Part shown: piece after piece, positions 33,983 to 43,203 of the stretch
Numbering within the stretch: position 1 is the stretch's first letter
Layout of the letters: every line of letters begins with the position of its first letter
Assembly (NCBI GenBank): GCA_963728985.1
Contig: CAVSME010000003.1
Location: forward strand, 744,001-808,000
Direction: 5' to 3'
DNA: 64,000 nt
Origin: DASXAI01 sp963728985
Lineage (GTDB): Bacteria; Actinomycetota; Acidimicrobiia; Acidimicrobiales; Ilumatobacteraceae
The notes under the pieces: model-generated
Database searches by the model: none
What the model was told of the DNA's origin: nothing
Seen by the model: only the letters and a program-made list of their open reading frames with translations
Position numbers and translations under genes: made by a program

Positions 33983-35200
33983 TCAGTTGGCGGTGAACTT
34001 CAGCGGTAGGCGGGACGGGCCCCAGATGCCGACCGTGTTGGGCTTCCACTCGATGGCGCCGTCGACGGCGAGGCCGGGCAGGCGCCGGGCCAGGATGGGC
34101 AGCGCCTCCTGCAGCTCGGCGCGAGCCAACCAGGCGCCGAGGCAGTAGTGGATGCCGCTGCCGAAGGTGAGATGGGGTGACGCCGACTCGCGCGTGATGT
34201 CGAAGGTGGTCGGGTCGGTGAAGACGTGCTCGTCGCGGTTGGCGGCCACGAAGCTGGTGGAGATGGCCGTGTCCTTCGGGAAGAACACGCCCTTGAACTC
34301 GACGTCCTCGCTGGCGAAGCGGGACGTGCCGCCGATGGCGCCGAGGTAGCGCATCGACTCCTCCACCGCCCGCGGCGCCAGCTCGGGGCGCTCGACGAGC
34401 AGCGCCCACTGGTCGGGGTGCTCCATGAACAGCGCCACCGAGCACGCCAACTGGTTGCGGGTCGTGTCGGTGCCGGCGATCAGCACGGCGATGGCCATGC
34501 TCTCCAGCTCGTCGGTCGACAGCCGGTCGCCTGACTCCTCGGCGGCGATCAGAGCGGTCAGCAGGTCCTCGGCCGGTTCGGTGCGGCGCCGGGCGATCAT
34601 CTCGCGGACGTAGGCGCCGACCTCCGCCTGGGCGGCGGCGATGACCGGCAGGTCCTCGGCGAAGTTGAAGTTGAAGATGCGCAGGAGGTCGCCGGCCCAT
34701 CGCGAGAAGAGCTTCCAGTCCTCCTCGGGGGCACCGAGCAGGCGGCACACGATCGGGATGGGATACGGGTCGCAGACGTCGCCGACGAGCTCCAGCCGAC
34801 CGGTCGGTGCGAGCGGGTCGAGGAGCCGGTCCATCACCTCGCGCATGTACGGGCGGAGGCGGTCAGCTGCCTTCGGGGTGAACGCCGGCGCCACGATCCG
34901 GCGCAGGCGGCCGTGCTCGTCGCCCTCGGTCGTCAGGATCGAGGACCGCCGCTCGGCGAAGAACGCCGCGTTCTCGGGACCGGCCAGCTCGGCCAGCTTC
35001 GCCGCGAACTGGTGGAAGCGCCGGTCCCGCAGGAGGGCCACCGAGTCGTCGTACGTCGTGATGAGATAGCCGCCCGGGGTGCGCACCAGCCAGTGATCGC
35101 CGCCGCGCACCTCTTCGAGGAGGAGCCGGCGCTCTTCCCGGGTCTGAGCGTTCAGCAGGTCGAGATAGGGAAGTTCCAGGTCGTTGACGTTCGCCCCCAT
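33983..35200 (-). CDS. Cytochrome P450
   Basis: 405 residues, soluble bacterial class. The I-helix oxygen-activation motif AGTDTTRNQ, the K-helix ExxR (EESMRYL) and the haem loop FGSGIHYCLGAWLARAE (cysteine about residue 353) are all canonical, so it should be catalytically competent. Substrate unknown; no ferredoxin is adjacent. It sits on the same strand between lysA and hom, unusual company for amino-acid genes, with gaps of 16 and about 70 bases, suggesting an insertion into the operon. ATG 35200 precedes the conserved DLLNAQTREERRLLLEEV; a longer frame to 35284 lacks support. Confidence 0.92.
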   Translation of the reverse strand: MGANVNDLELPYLDLLNAQTREERRLLLEEVRGGDHWLVRTPGGYLITTYDDSVALLRDRRFHQFAAKLAELAGPENAAFFAERRSSILTTEGDEHGRLRRIVAPAFTPKAADRLRPYMREVMDRLLDPLAPTGRLELVGDVCDPYPIPIVCRLLGAPEEDWKLFSRWAGDLLRIFNFNFAEDLPVIAAAQAEVGAYVREMIARRRTEPAEDLLTALIAAEESGDRLSTDELESMAIAVLIAGTDTTRNQLACSVALFMEHPDQWALLVERPELAPRAVEESMRYLGAIGGTSRFASEDVEFKGVFFPKDTAISTSFVAANRDEHVFTDPTTFDITRESASPHLTFGSGIHYCLGAWLARAELQEALPILARRLPGLAVDGAIEWKPNTVGIWGPSRLPLKFTAN

Positions 35201-35216
35201 GAGGGGACGGTAGTGG

Positions 35217-36491
35217 CTACCCCACGTCGAGGCGAGTGAGGTCCTCGTAGGTCTCGCGCCGGACCACGAGGCGGGCCTGGCCACCGGCCACGAAGACCAC
35301 CGCCGGGCGGGGCACCTTGTTGTAGTTGGACGCCATCGTGTGGCCGTAGGCCCCCGTCACCGGCGTGCACAGCACGTCACCGACGGCGATGTCGTCGGGG
35401 ACGAACGCTTCGTGCACGAGGACGTCGCCCGACTCGCAGTGCTTCCCCACGACCCGCACGGGGCGGCGACGCTCGGCGTCGGTGGCCCGCGGCAGGAAGG
35501 CCTCGTACCCACTGCCATAGAGCACGGGTCGAGGGTTGTCGCTCATGCCGCCGTCGACTGCCACGTACGTGCGGATGCCCGGGATCTCTTTGATCGAGCC
35601 CACCGTGTAGAGCGTGACGGCCGCACCAGCGACGAGAGCTCGCCCGGGCTCCACCGACAGGCGGACCTTCAGGCCAGTGGCGTCCAGCGCTTCCCGCACG
35701 ACCTTTCCCCATTCGGCGATGGTCGGCGCCGACTCGCCGTCCAGATAGGCCACGCCGAGACCCCCGCCCAGCGTCAGCTCAGGGAGGTCGTGGGCCTCGA
35801 CCAACCGGGCCATCACCTCCGCAGCGCGGGCGAAGGACTCCGCCGCGAAGATCTGGCTGCCGATGTGGGTGTGGAGGCCGACGAGATCGACGGCGCTCGA
35901 ACGACGGGCCCGCTCGATGGCCCGCTCGGCCACGCCACCGGCGAGGCCGAAGCCGAACTTGGAGTCGGCCTGCCCGGTGCGGACGTACTCGTGGGTGTGG
36001 GCCTCGATGCCGGGGGTGATCCGCAGCTGGACCCGCGGCGCGGGCCGGCCCTCGCCGTGGAGCTGCTCGAGCCGGTCGAGCTCGTCGAAGCTGTCCACCA
36101 CGATGTGGTCGACGCCGGCGGCGAGAGCGGTCGCCAGTTCCTCCGTCGACTTGTTGTTGCCGTGGAGGACGAGGCGGTCAGCGGGCACGCCGGCGGCCAA
36201 CGCCACGTGCATCTCGCCGCCCGTAGCCACGTCGAGCAGCAGGCCCTCCTCGTGGACGACGCGGGCCATCGCCAGGCAGAGGAACGCCTTGGTGGCGTAG
36301 ATCACGTTGCCGGAGCCGAACGCGGCGATCGCCTCGTGGCAACGCGCGCGGATGTGGGCCTCGTCGTAGACGAACAGCGGTGTGCCGAACGCGGCCGCCA
36401 GGTCGAGCACGTCGCAGCCGGCGATCGAGAGGCGGCCGCTCGGCGCGACCTCGGCGCCGTCCGGTAGCAGGCGGCGCGCGATCGGGCTCAT
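35217..36491 (-). CDS. lysA: Diaminopimelate decarboxylase
   Basis: 424 residues of the fold-III PLP decarboxylase family; the last step of lysine synthesis. The PLP lysine is in VIYATKAFLCLAM (about residue 67). Further landmarks: LVLHGNNKSTEELATAL, VGLHTHIGSQIF, LGGGLGVAYLDGESAP, VEPGRALVAGA, and the active-site CESGDVL and AYGHTMASNYN from the partner subunit. ATG 36491 lies 2 bases after the argS stop, so the two are co-transcribed, as in many actinobacteria. Confidence 0.96.
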   Translation of the reverse strand: MSPIARRLLPDGAEVAPSGRLSIAGCDVLDLAAAFGTPLFVYDEAHIRARCHEAIAAFGSGNVIYATKAFLCLAMARVVHEEGLLLDVATGGEMHVALAAGVPADRLVLHGNNKSTEELATALAAGVDHIVVDSFDELDRLEQLHGEGRPAPRVQLRITPGIEAHTHEYVRTGQADSKFGFGLAGGVAERAIERARRSSAVDLVGLHTHIGSQIFAAESFARAAEVMARLVEAHDLPELTLGGGLGVAYLDGESAPTIAEWGKVVREALDATGLKVRLSVEPGRALVAGAAVTLYTVGSIKEIPGIRTYVAVDGGMSDNPRPVLYGSGYEAFLPRATDAERRRPVRVVGKHCESGDVLVHEAFVPDDIAVGDVLCTPVTGAYGHTMASNYNKVPRPAVVFVAGGQARLVVRRETYEDLTRLDVG

Positions 36492-36493
36492 GG

Positions 36494-38095
36494 CTACATC
36501 TGGTCCGGCGCGGCGACACCGATGAGATCGAGCGCCACCACCAGGCCGATGCGAGCGGCCTCCACCAGCCAGAGGCGGGCCTGGCTCAGCTCGGGCGCCA
36601 CGTCGTCGGCCACCACCCAGCAGTCGTGGTGGAAGCCATGGATGGCCGACGCCAGCTCGCGCGCCCAGTTGCTGACCTTGTTCGGCGCCCGGCGCTCGGC
36701 GGCGTCGCTCACCACCTCGGGCAGCTCGTTCAAGACCGTGAGGATCTCGTGCTCGCGCTGATGGGTCAGCACGGCCAGGTCCACCGCGTCGAGGGGCGAC
36801 CGGGTGACGCCCTTGGCGGCGGCGTTGCGGGCGATGCCGGCCAGGCGGGCATGGGCCATCTGCACGTAGAAGACCGGGTTGTCCATCGAGCGCTGGATGA
36901 CGACATCCAGATCGAAGACGAGCTTCGTGTCGATGGACTGCATGAGGTAGGTGAAGCGGGTGGCGTCCGGGCCGACCTCGTCGACGACGTCCTCGCGCAG
37001 CAAGATGATGTCGCCCTTGCGCTTCGACAGCTTCACTTCCTCGCCACCGCGCAGCAGCACCACGTTCTGCCCGATGATGATCTCGAGGTCCTCGCGGCGA
37101 TGGTTCAGCGCCTGGATGGCGACTTCCATCCGGGTCATGTAGCTGTGGTGGTCGGCGCCCCAGATGTCGATCAGGTGATCGGAGCGGCCGAGCTTGTCGC
37201 GGTGATAGGCGATGTCTGGCAGGAAGTACGTGGGCTCGCCGTCGGAGCGCACGAGCACGCGGTCACGGTCGTCGCCGAAGTCGGTCGTGCGCAGCCACAC
37301 CGCGCCGTCCTCGTCGTAGACGTGGCCCAGCTGGCGCAGCTCGGCCAGCGTGGCCTGCATGGCGCCGGAGTCGACCAGCGCACGCTCGCTGGACCAGCGA
37401 TCGAAGGTCACCCCCATGCTGGCGAGGGTCTCGCGCTGGTCCTCGATGGCCCGGTCGAGACCCCACGCCACCGGATCGGCGTCGGCCGGCATCTCGGCGG
37501 CCCACTCCTCCACATAGGCCCCGCGATAGCCGTCCTCCGGGATGGGTTCGCCGCGCTTGGCCGCCCGCAACGAGTCACCGAAGCGCTGCAGCTGGGCGCC
37601 GCGATCGTTCACATAGAACTCCCGCTGCACCTCCCACCCGGTCCGCGTCAGCACCCGGGCGAGCGAGTCGCCATAGGCGGCCCAGCGGCCGTGGGCAGCG
37701 TGGAGTGGTCCGGTGGGGTTGGCCGAGACGAACTCGATGTTCACCCGCCGCCCGGCCCCCGCCGACGAGCGGGCGAAGGCATCGGTGCCCTCGGCCACGA
37801 CGGTGCGCAGAACGTCGTGCAGCCAGGTGGCGTGGAGGCGCAGGTTGAGGAACCCGCCGACGGCCTCGGCCTTGGCCAGGTGGCCGGGCGGGTCGGCGTT
37901 GAGGCTGTCGGCGAGGGCTGCCGCCAGCGCCGGCCCGGCGTAGGAAGAGCCCTTGGCGAGGGGGAAGCAGTTGACCGCCCAGTCGCCGTGGTCTGGGTTG
38001 CGAGGCCGCTCGAGCTTCAGCTCGGTCGGTACCGCGAGGCCGAGTTGGGCCAGCCGGGCGCCGATGGCGTCGCGCAGCTGGATAGGAGCGGCCAT
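36494..38095 (-). CDS. argS: Arginyl-tRNA synthetase
   Basis: 533 residues, class I synthetase. The N-terminal additional domain (RNPDHGDWAVNCFPLAKG) recognises the tRNA elbow. The HIGH-type motif is in VSANPTGPLHAAHGRWAAYGD (about residue 134) and the KMSKS-type loop is KLSKRKGDIILL (about 355). The DALR anticodon-binding domain ends the protein (MAHARLAGIARNAAAKG, LASAIHGFHHDCWV). It heads the argS-lysA-(P450)-hom-thrC string. A tRNA-Arg gene lies about 2 kb away on the other strand, probably by coincidence. Confidence 0.96.
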   Translation of the reverse strand: MAAPIQLRDAIGARLAQLGLAVPTELKLERPRNPDHGDWAVNCFPLAKGSSYAGPALAAALADSLNADPPGHLAKAEAVGGFLNLRLHATWLHDVLRTVVAEGTDAFARSSAGAGRRVNIEFVSANPTGPLHAAHGRWAAYGDSLARVLTRTGWEVQREFYVNDRGAQLQRFGDSLRAAKRGEPIPEDGYRGAYVEEWAAEMPADADPVAWGLDRAIEDQRETLASMGVTFDRWSSERALVDSGAMQATLAELRQLGHVYDEDGAVWLRTTDFGDDRDRVLVRSDGEPTYFLPDIAYHRDKLGRSDHLIDIWGADHHSYMTRMEVAIQALNHRREDLEIIIGQNVVLLRGGEEVKLSKRKGDIILLREDVVDEVGPDATRFTYLMQSIDTKLVFDLDVVIQRSMDNPVFYVQMAHARLAGIARNAAAKGVTRSPLDAVDLAVLTHQREHEILTVLNELPEVVSDAAERRAPNKVSNWARELASAIHGFHHDCWVVADDVAPELSQARLWLVEAARIGLVVALDLIGVAAPDQM

Positions 38096-38158
38096 TCCGG
38101 TCAGGCTAGTGGTGGCACGGCGAGGACCACCGAGGTGCGGTCGGCAGGAGGCGGGACG

Positions 38159-40066
38159 ATGAGAACACGGGTCACGGCCGGGTTGCTGGCCATCACACTG
38201 TGGGTGCTGGGGCTCGCCTCGATCCCGGCGGCAGCGGCTGACGTCCAGCCCGCGCCGTCGCGCTTCGTGGCCCTAGCGCCGGCCCGGCTGCTCGACACCC
38301 GAGACGGCACCGGTCAGGGCGCCGCGGGCATCGTGCCCGCCAACGGCACCATCCGCCTGCAGGTGACGGGCCACGCCGGCGTACCGGCCAGTGACGTCGT
38401 CGCCGTCGTGATGAACGTGACCGCCACCGGCCCCAGTGGCCCCGGGTTCGTGACGGTGTGGCCGGCGACCGAGCCCCAGCCCACGGCGTCGAACCTCAAC
38501 ATCGACGGCGCCGGCCAGACCATCTCCAACCTGGTGACCGTGCAACTCGGCAGCGACGGGGCCGTCAGCCTGTACGCCCTCCCCGCCACCCACCTCGTCG
38601 CCGACGTGGCCGGCTACTTCACGCCGTCGGGCGCCACCGCCGCCGGCCGGGTCGTACCCACGGCGCCGACACGCGTGCTCGACACCCGCCAAGGGATCGG
38701 CGCCCTCGCGGCGGGCGGCAGCATCGTGGTCGATCTGGCCGGGCAGGTGCCCTCCGGGACGGCGGCCGCCATCCTGAACGTGACCGCCACGAACACCACA
38801 CTCGCCGGCTTCGTCACCGCCTGGCCCGCCGGGCTGGCCCGGCCGCTGGCGTCGAACCTCAACGTGGAGGGCGCCGGCCAGACGATCGCCAACCTCGTCA
38901 TGGTGCCGCTGTCGCCCGACGGCAAGCTCGCCCTCTTCAGCCAGTCGCCCCTCGACCTCGTCGCCGACCTCGAGGGGTACGTCACCGGGCCCGGCGCCCC
39001 CGCCTCCACCGACGGGTTGTTCACGCCGCTCGTGCCGACGCGCGTGCTGGACACTCGCCAGAACGATCCGCTCCCCCGCCTCGGCGCCGGCTCCCCGGCC
39101 ACCCTCCCGCTCACCGGGCGGGGCGGCCTACCGGCCACCGGCGTCGCTGCCGTTTTGATGAACGTCACGGCGACGGCCGCCGCCGGGCCGGGCTTCGTGA
39201 CCGTCTTCCCCGGCGGTGGAAGCCTTCCGCTCGCATCGAACCTGAACGTGTCGGGCGCCGGTCAGACCATCCCGAACCTGGTGCTCGGCTCGCTCGGGCC
39301 GACCGGCAGCGTGGGGCTGTACAGCCAGTCCGGCACCGACCTCGTCGTCGACGTGGCCGGGTGGTTCAGCGGGCCGCCGGTCGCCAATCCCACGCCTGGC
39401 CTTCCGCCCGATGCCGAGCTGACGAACTCGTTCCGGGTGATCTATGCGCTCCCGAGCGACGTCGCTGCCGATCCCGCCATCGTGAGTGGGATCCCCCACG
39501 AGATCGACCTCGTGGCCGGGTGGTTCGCCGGCCAGACCGGCGGGCACCAGCCCCGCTTCTACGCCCCGGGCGGCACGCTGGCGCTCGACACGGTGAACCT
39601 CGGCATCACGAGGGCACAGCTGGAAGGCGCCGCCAACCCGCTCACCACATTGGCCACGACACTGCACAGCCTCGGCTACGGCACGTCCGGCGAGACCGTG
39701 GTGGCGTACGTGGCGTCCAAGGGCATCGCCTGCGGTATCACCCAGGACAACAACGGGGCGGCGACGACGGTGGCGCTCTGGATGCCGGCGTGCGACATCT
39801 ACCCGAGCGCCAGCACCCCGTCCTTCCCGTACAACGCCACATACCTGGCGGCCCACGAGATCACCCACGCCTTCGGCGCCGCCCCGGACTGCGCGCCCCA
39901 CGCCGACGGGACGGGCCACGTGAGCGACGACCCGCGAGACGTGATCTACGGCGGCCCGCTCGATCGGGACTGGGCCCACATCACCCTCGACCCGGGCCAC
40001 GACGACTACTACGGCCACGGCCGCGCCGACTGCCTGGACATCGCCCGCAGCCCCTTCTGGACGTAG
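38159..40066 (+). CDS. Secreted protein with three LDTR repeats and a metallopeptidase-like C-terminus
   Basis: 635 residues with a signal peptide (MRTRVTAGLLAITLWVLGLASIPAAAA). Three ~110-residue repeats follow (about 35-152, 164-274, 286-402), each opening with P-x-R-[VL]-LDTR, containing VMNVTAT-like and SNLN[IV]-x-G-x-GQTI-x-NL strands and ending D[VL]-[AE]-G[YW]F-like; such repeats are frequent in secreted Acidimicrobiia proteins. The last ~200 residues contain AAHEITHAFGAAPDCAPHADGTGH (HExxH about 566), a zinc-peptidase-like site, with a later acidic/His-rich end. ATG 38159 has AGGAGG 7 bases upstream. It may be a cell-surface protease; not experimentally known. Confidence 0.75.
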   Translation: MRTRVTAGLLAITLWVLGLASIPAAAADVQPAPSRFVALAPARLLDTRDGTGQGAAGIVPANGTIRLQVTGHAGVPASDVVAVVMNVTATGPSGPGFVTVWPATEPQPTASNLNIDGAGQTISNLVTVQLGSDGAVSLYALPATHLVADVAGYFTPSGATAAGRVVPTAPTRVLDTRQGIGALAAGGSIVVDLAGQVPSGTAAAILNVTATNTTLAGFVTAWPAGLARPLASNLNVEGAGQTIANLVMVPLSPDGKLALFSQSPLDLVADLEGYVTGPGAPASTDGLFTPLVPTRVLDTRQNDPLPRLGAGSPATLPLTGRGGLPATGVAAVLMNVTATAAAGPGFVTVFPGGGSLPLASNLNVSGAGQTIPNLVLGSLGPTGSVGLYSQSGTDLVVDVAGWFSGPPVANPTPGLPPDAELTNSFRVIYALPSDVAADPAIVSGIPHEIDLVAGWFAGQTGGHQPRFYAPGGTLALDTVNLGITRAQLEGAANPLTTLATTLHSLGYGTSGETVVAYVASKGIACGITQDNNGAATTVALWMPACDIYPSASTPSFPYNATYLAAHEITHAFGAAPDCAPHADGTGHVSDDPRDVIYGGPLDRDWAHITLDPGHDDYYGHGRADCLDIARSPFWT

Positions 40067-40092
40067 ATGGCCCGCTAGTCTCTCCGGGCCCC

Positions 40093-40164
40093 GCCCTCGT
40101 AGCTCAGGGGATAGAGCATCGGCCTCCGGAGCCGTGTGCGCAGGTTCGAATCCTGCCGAGGGCG
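40093..40164 (+). tRNA. tRNA-Arg (anticodon CCG)
   Basis: A complete cloverleaf: acceptor GCCCTCG pairs with CGAGGGC (40157-40163), a D arm with AGCTCAGGGGATAGAGCA, an anticodon stem TCGGC/GCCG(T) with loop CTCCGGA giving anticodon CCG, a short variable loop, and T arm GCAGG-TTCGAAT-CCTGC. Discriminator G; CCA is not encoded. It decodes CGG arginine codons. It marks the boundary between housekeeping genes and the accessory region, and tRNA 3' ends are common integration sites. Confidence 0.95.
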
Positions 40165-40740
40165 CCGCTGGATCCGGCCACTGAGCTGGGTGAATGTCCT
40201 GGTCGGGGCATCATGACTTCATACCGTCGTTGACTGTTGGTGACCGTCTTTGACCGGCATTTGCCGGGATCTTTGGGAGAGCTGGTGGGAGAGGAGGCTA
40301 CTTCCGGACCTGCGCCACCGCAGCAGAACCGCCGTCGGCGCACCGGCGCGCGGGCCGCCGACGGTGGATTGGAGGGTTGGCTTGAGGGCGCGCCGATCCT
40401 CGCCAGGGAGCCAGTGTCGAGATTCGTTCCGCCGGAGCAACGGCGGACGTGACTTCATGGCTCTTGCGCGACGGCGCCCGTGCCCGAACTGCCAAGTCTC
40501 CTCGGGCAGGTCGGCCCGCGCTTCCTGGCCGGGCGTGACCGAGCCGTCCGACCAGAGAATCTGGCAGACGTTCAGGTAATCGATTGCCGCGATCCCCGTC
40601 TGCGCCGGGCTTGGCGTGGTGCGTCCCCGTCGGCTGCGCCACACCGCGGCCACCACCGGCATGCCGGTCCATCGACGGTCGCGCCCGCCCCTCCCGGTCT
40701 GACGAGTACATGATGAGGAATCAGCCTACTGGCGTGTGTG
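40165..40740. other. Gene-poor stretch downstream of tRNA-Arg (possible island border)
   Basis: About 580 bases with no ORF that resembles a known protein; the longest frames on both strands are compositionally poor and overlap. It contains spaced TTGAC repeats at 40230-40256 and a CCGGCA-TT-TGCCGG hairpin at 40254-40267, the kind of sequence seen near recombinase arm sites. Base composition is less GC-extreme than the housekeeping side. No integrase or second copy of the tRNA 3' end was found in the window. Confidence 0.45.
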
Positions 40741-40744
40741 ACCC

Positions 40745-40780
40745 TTGACATACGGCATCTGTCGATCTTATTGTCATGAC
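40745..40780 (+). promoter_or_regulatory. Promoter of the ABC importer operon with overlapping palindrome
   Basis: TTGACA (40745-40750), an 18-base spacer and TATTGT (40769-40774) fit a housekeeping-sigma promoter about 45 bases ahead of the lipoprotein start. The perfect 8-bp palindrome GTCATGAC (40773-40780) overlaps the -10 and shares the TCATGA core of palindromes near 48.1, 48.5 and 53.06 kb, so it may be a repressor site. Confidence 0.6.
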
Positions 40781-40821
40781 GAATAGCGCGGCGCCAGATC
40801 GCCGCTCGGACCGGGGGAACG

Positions 40822-41967
40822 ATGCATCGACGTATGAAATCTCCACGTCCCATCGGCTGGTTGGCAGTATTGGCCGTACTGGCGTTCATCGCCGCCGCCT
40901 GCGGCGGCGACAACAAGACCACGAGCGGAGCAGCGACGACGGCCGCGGCTCCGGCGACGACCGCCGCTTCGGCAACCACGGCAGCGTCGTCGACTGGTGG
41001 GTCCGCGGCGACATCAGCAGCAGCGGCCGATACCGCGGCGTGGGACGCCATCGTGTCCAAGGCCAAGCAAGAGGGCGCGGTCACGATCTACTCCAGCCAG
41101 GGCTTGGACGTATTAAACGATCTCGCCGCCAAGTTCAAGGACAAGTACGGGATCACATTGGAGGTCGTGCGCGGCATCGACTCCGAACTCATTCCCAAGG
41201 TTGACGCGGAGAATCAGACGGGCAAGAACGTGGCGGACGTCTTTGCCTTCGCCAGTTCCCAGTGGGGCGTGGATAACGCGGCCAAGGGGCTGTTCGTGGC
41301 ACCGACGGGCCCGGCGTTCGATGACCCGGCATACGACAAGGCGTCCAACGTGTCGGCCGATGGTACGCAGTTCATCTCGACCGCCGCTGTCTTCGGGTAC
41401 GCCTGGAACACCGACCGGTACTCGAACGGCATGAAGGGCTACGCCGACGCGCTCGATCCCGAGCTCGCAGGGGGCAAGGTCGGGGTGATCGATGTCCACA
41501 CGTCGACCGTCCTCGTCGACTTCTATCAGTTCCTCGAGGCGCAGATGGGTCCCGATTACCTGACCAAGCTGGCCGCCCAGAAGCCGAAGATCTATCCGAG
41601 TGGGCTCCCGATGGCGCAAGCGCTGACATCAGGTGAGATAGCGGCGACGGTGTACGCGGGGCCGCTGGTGGACGAGAAAGCGAAAGGCGCGCCGGTTGAC
41701 TACGGACTGCCCGACAAGGTGTGGGGAGCGCGCTTCAACACGGTCATCCTGAAAGCGGCACCGCATCCCAATGCCGCCCAGGTCCTGGCCGACTTCATGA
41801 TCACCAAGGAGGGTCAGGAGGCGTTGGCCCGCAAGTCGGCGTCGGTGCTGCCGGACATCACTGGGGCGGTCACCACGGTGGACAAGGTGGCCAAGCAGGA
41901 TCTGACAAAGCTGACGCCCGATGTGGTGGCCGCCTACCAGGCGAAGTGGGACGCGATGTTCAAGTAG
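40822..41967 (+). CDS. ABC importer substrate-binding lipoprotein (family 1, iron(III)/small-organic type)
   Basis: 381 residues. The signal peptide ends in a lipobox, AFIAAACGG, so it is anchored outside the membrane. A Thr/Ala/Ser linker (about residues 35-70) leads to the binding domain, which begins GAVTIYSSQGLDVLNDLAAKFKDKYGITLEVVRGIDSELIPKV, as in AfuA/FbpA-like and 2-aminoethylphosphonate-type binding proteins. No clear tyrosine pair for ferric iron was assigned, so the ligand is open; the catabolic neighbours favour an organic acid. GGGGG precedes ATG 40822. First gene of a three-gene importer operon. Confidence 0.85.
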   Translation: MHRRMKSPRPIGWLAVLAVLAFIAAACGGDNKTTSGAATTAAAPATTAASATTAASSTGGSAATSAAAADTAAWDAIVSKAKQEGAVTIYSSQGLDVLNDLAAKFKDKYGITLEVVRGIDSELIPKVDAENQTGKNVADVFAFASSQWGVDNAAKGLFVAPTGPAFDDPAYDKASNVSADGTQFISTAAVFGYAWNTDRYSNGMKGYADALDPELAGGKVGVIDVHTSTVLVDFYQFLEAQMGPDYLTKLAAQKPKIYPSGLPMAQALTSGEIAATVYAGPLVDEKAKGAPVDYGLPDKVWGARFNTVILKAAPHPNAAQVLADFMITKEGQEALARKSASVLPDITGAVTTVDKVAKQDLTKLTPDVVAAYQAKWDAMFK

Positions 41968-42016
41968 TCGGCGGCAGCGGCTGGGTGATCCCTTTCCACG
42001 AAACCGAGGTAACGCT

Positions 42017-43201
42017 GTGTCCCGTGTGACCATCGAGGGTTTGGTGAAGCATTTTCACGGCAACCCGCCGACGAAGGCGGTCGATGACCTCGCCCTGCGG
42101 ATCGAGGAGGGTGAGTTCCTCATCCTCCTCGGTCCCAGCGGCTGCGGGAAGACGACGGCGCTGCGTTGCCTCGCCGGGCTCGAGACACCGAGCGCTGGAC
42201 GGATCGCCTTTGGGGATACCACGGTGTTCGACGCGACGGGAAGGGTGAATCTCTCCCCGGACAAGCGCAACGTCGGAATGGTGTTCCAGTCGTATGCCTT
42301 GTGGCCGCACATGACGGTGCGCAAGAACATCGCCTACCCGCTGCGGGCGCGCAAGCTCAAGCAGGGTCTGAAGGGCGGATGGGTCGAGGAGACAGCCGAT
42401 CTCGTCGACTGCGGCCCCCTGCTCGACCGGTATCCAGCACAGCTCAGCGGTGGACAGCAGCAGCGCGTGGCGCTCGCTCGGGGTCTCGTCGCCCGGCCGG
42501 AGCTGGTGCTGTTCGACGAGCCGTTGAGCAATCTCGATGCCCGCCTGCGTGACCAGGTCCGGGCCGAGATCCACGAGTTGCACACTCGGCTCGGGTTCAC
42601 GGCGGTGTTCGTCACCCATGACCAGTCCGAGGCGCTCGCCCTGGGCGACCGTCTGGCGGTGATGCGTCAGGGCCGCATCGAGCAGTACGACACCCCCGAG
42701 CGCGTCTACGAGCGTCCGGCGACCGAGTACGTCGCCGCATTCCTCGGTATGTCGAACCGGCTCGTGTGCGAGTACGTCGATGGTGCATGGGTGGCCGACG
42801 GCCGGCTGCTCGCCGGTGCGCCCGTCCAGTCGGTTCCCACCGCAACGGCGATGGCTGTTCGGCTCCGCAGCGAGGACGTCGGCCTGCACCCCACAGAAGC
42901 GGAGCCGCCGGGCGGGCACACCACAGCGAACGCGACGGTCGTCGACTCGGAGTACGCCGGTCGGCACATGGACGTCGTTGTCCTGCTCGGGGACAAGCGA
43001 CTGCAGGCGCGTATCTCGAGCGGCGACTACGGGAGCTGGGCCCGTCGCCTTGGCCCGGGCGATCCGGTCGTCATGTCGTTCCGGCCCACCGACGCCATGA
43101 TCTACCCCGCCGCCGCGGACCGCACCGCCGACGCCGAAGCGGTCGGGGAGGCCGTCCCGGATCTGAGCAGCGTCGTCGTCGCCGAGAAAGTCGAGGTCTG
43201 A
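42017..43201 (+). CDS. ABC importer ATPase with TOBE-like C-terminal domain
   Basis: 394 residues. Walker A GPSGCGKTTALRCLAGLE, Q-loop VFQSYALWPHM, signature QLSGGQQQRVALARGL, Walker B PELVLFDEPLSNLDARLRD and switch histidine VFVTHDQSEAL are all intact, so it should power import. The final ~130 residues are TOBE-like (AMAVRLRSEDVGLHPTEAE), typical of the spermidine/iron/sugar importer ATPases. GTG 42017 is set by GAGGT seven bases upstream and by the start of similarity. It lies 49 bases after the lipoprotein stop and 2 bases before the permease start. Confidence 0.93.
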   Translation: MSRVTIEGLVKHFHGNPPTKAVDDLALRIEEGEFLILLGPSGCGKTTALRCLAGLETPSAGRIAFGDTTVFDATGRVNLSPDKRNVGMVFQSYALWPHMTVRKNIAYPLRARKLKQGLKGGWVEETADLVDCGPLLDRYPAQLSGGQQQRVALARGLVARPELVLFDEPLSNLDARLRDQVRAEIHELHTRLGFTAVFVTHDQSEALALGDRLAVMRQGRIEQYDTPERVYERPATEYVAAFLGMSNRLVCEYVDGAWVADGRLLAGAPVQSVPTATAMAVRLRSEDVGLHPTEAEPPGGHTTANATVVDSEYAGRHMDVVVLLGDKRLQARISSGDYGSWARRLGPGDPVVMSFRPTDAMIYPAAADRTADAEAVGEAVPDLSSVVVAEKVEV

Positions 43202-43203
43202 GC

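Noticed and set aside
40104..40343. Minus-strand frame overlapping the tRNA gene
   Set aside because: It runs through the tRNA on the antisense strand; such frames are a known annotation artefact.
40219..40662. A 147-residue minus-strand frame downstream of tRNA-Arg
   Set aside because: Looked at as a possible integrase remnant, but no tyrosine-recombinase motif (R-HxxR-Y) is present, composition is Arg/Ser/Pro-rich, and frames on both strands are equally long.
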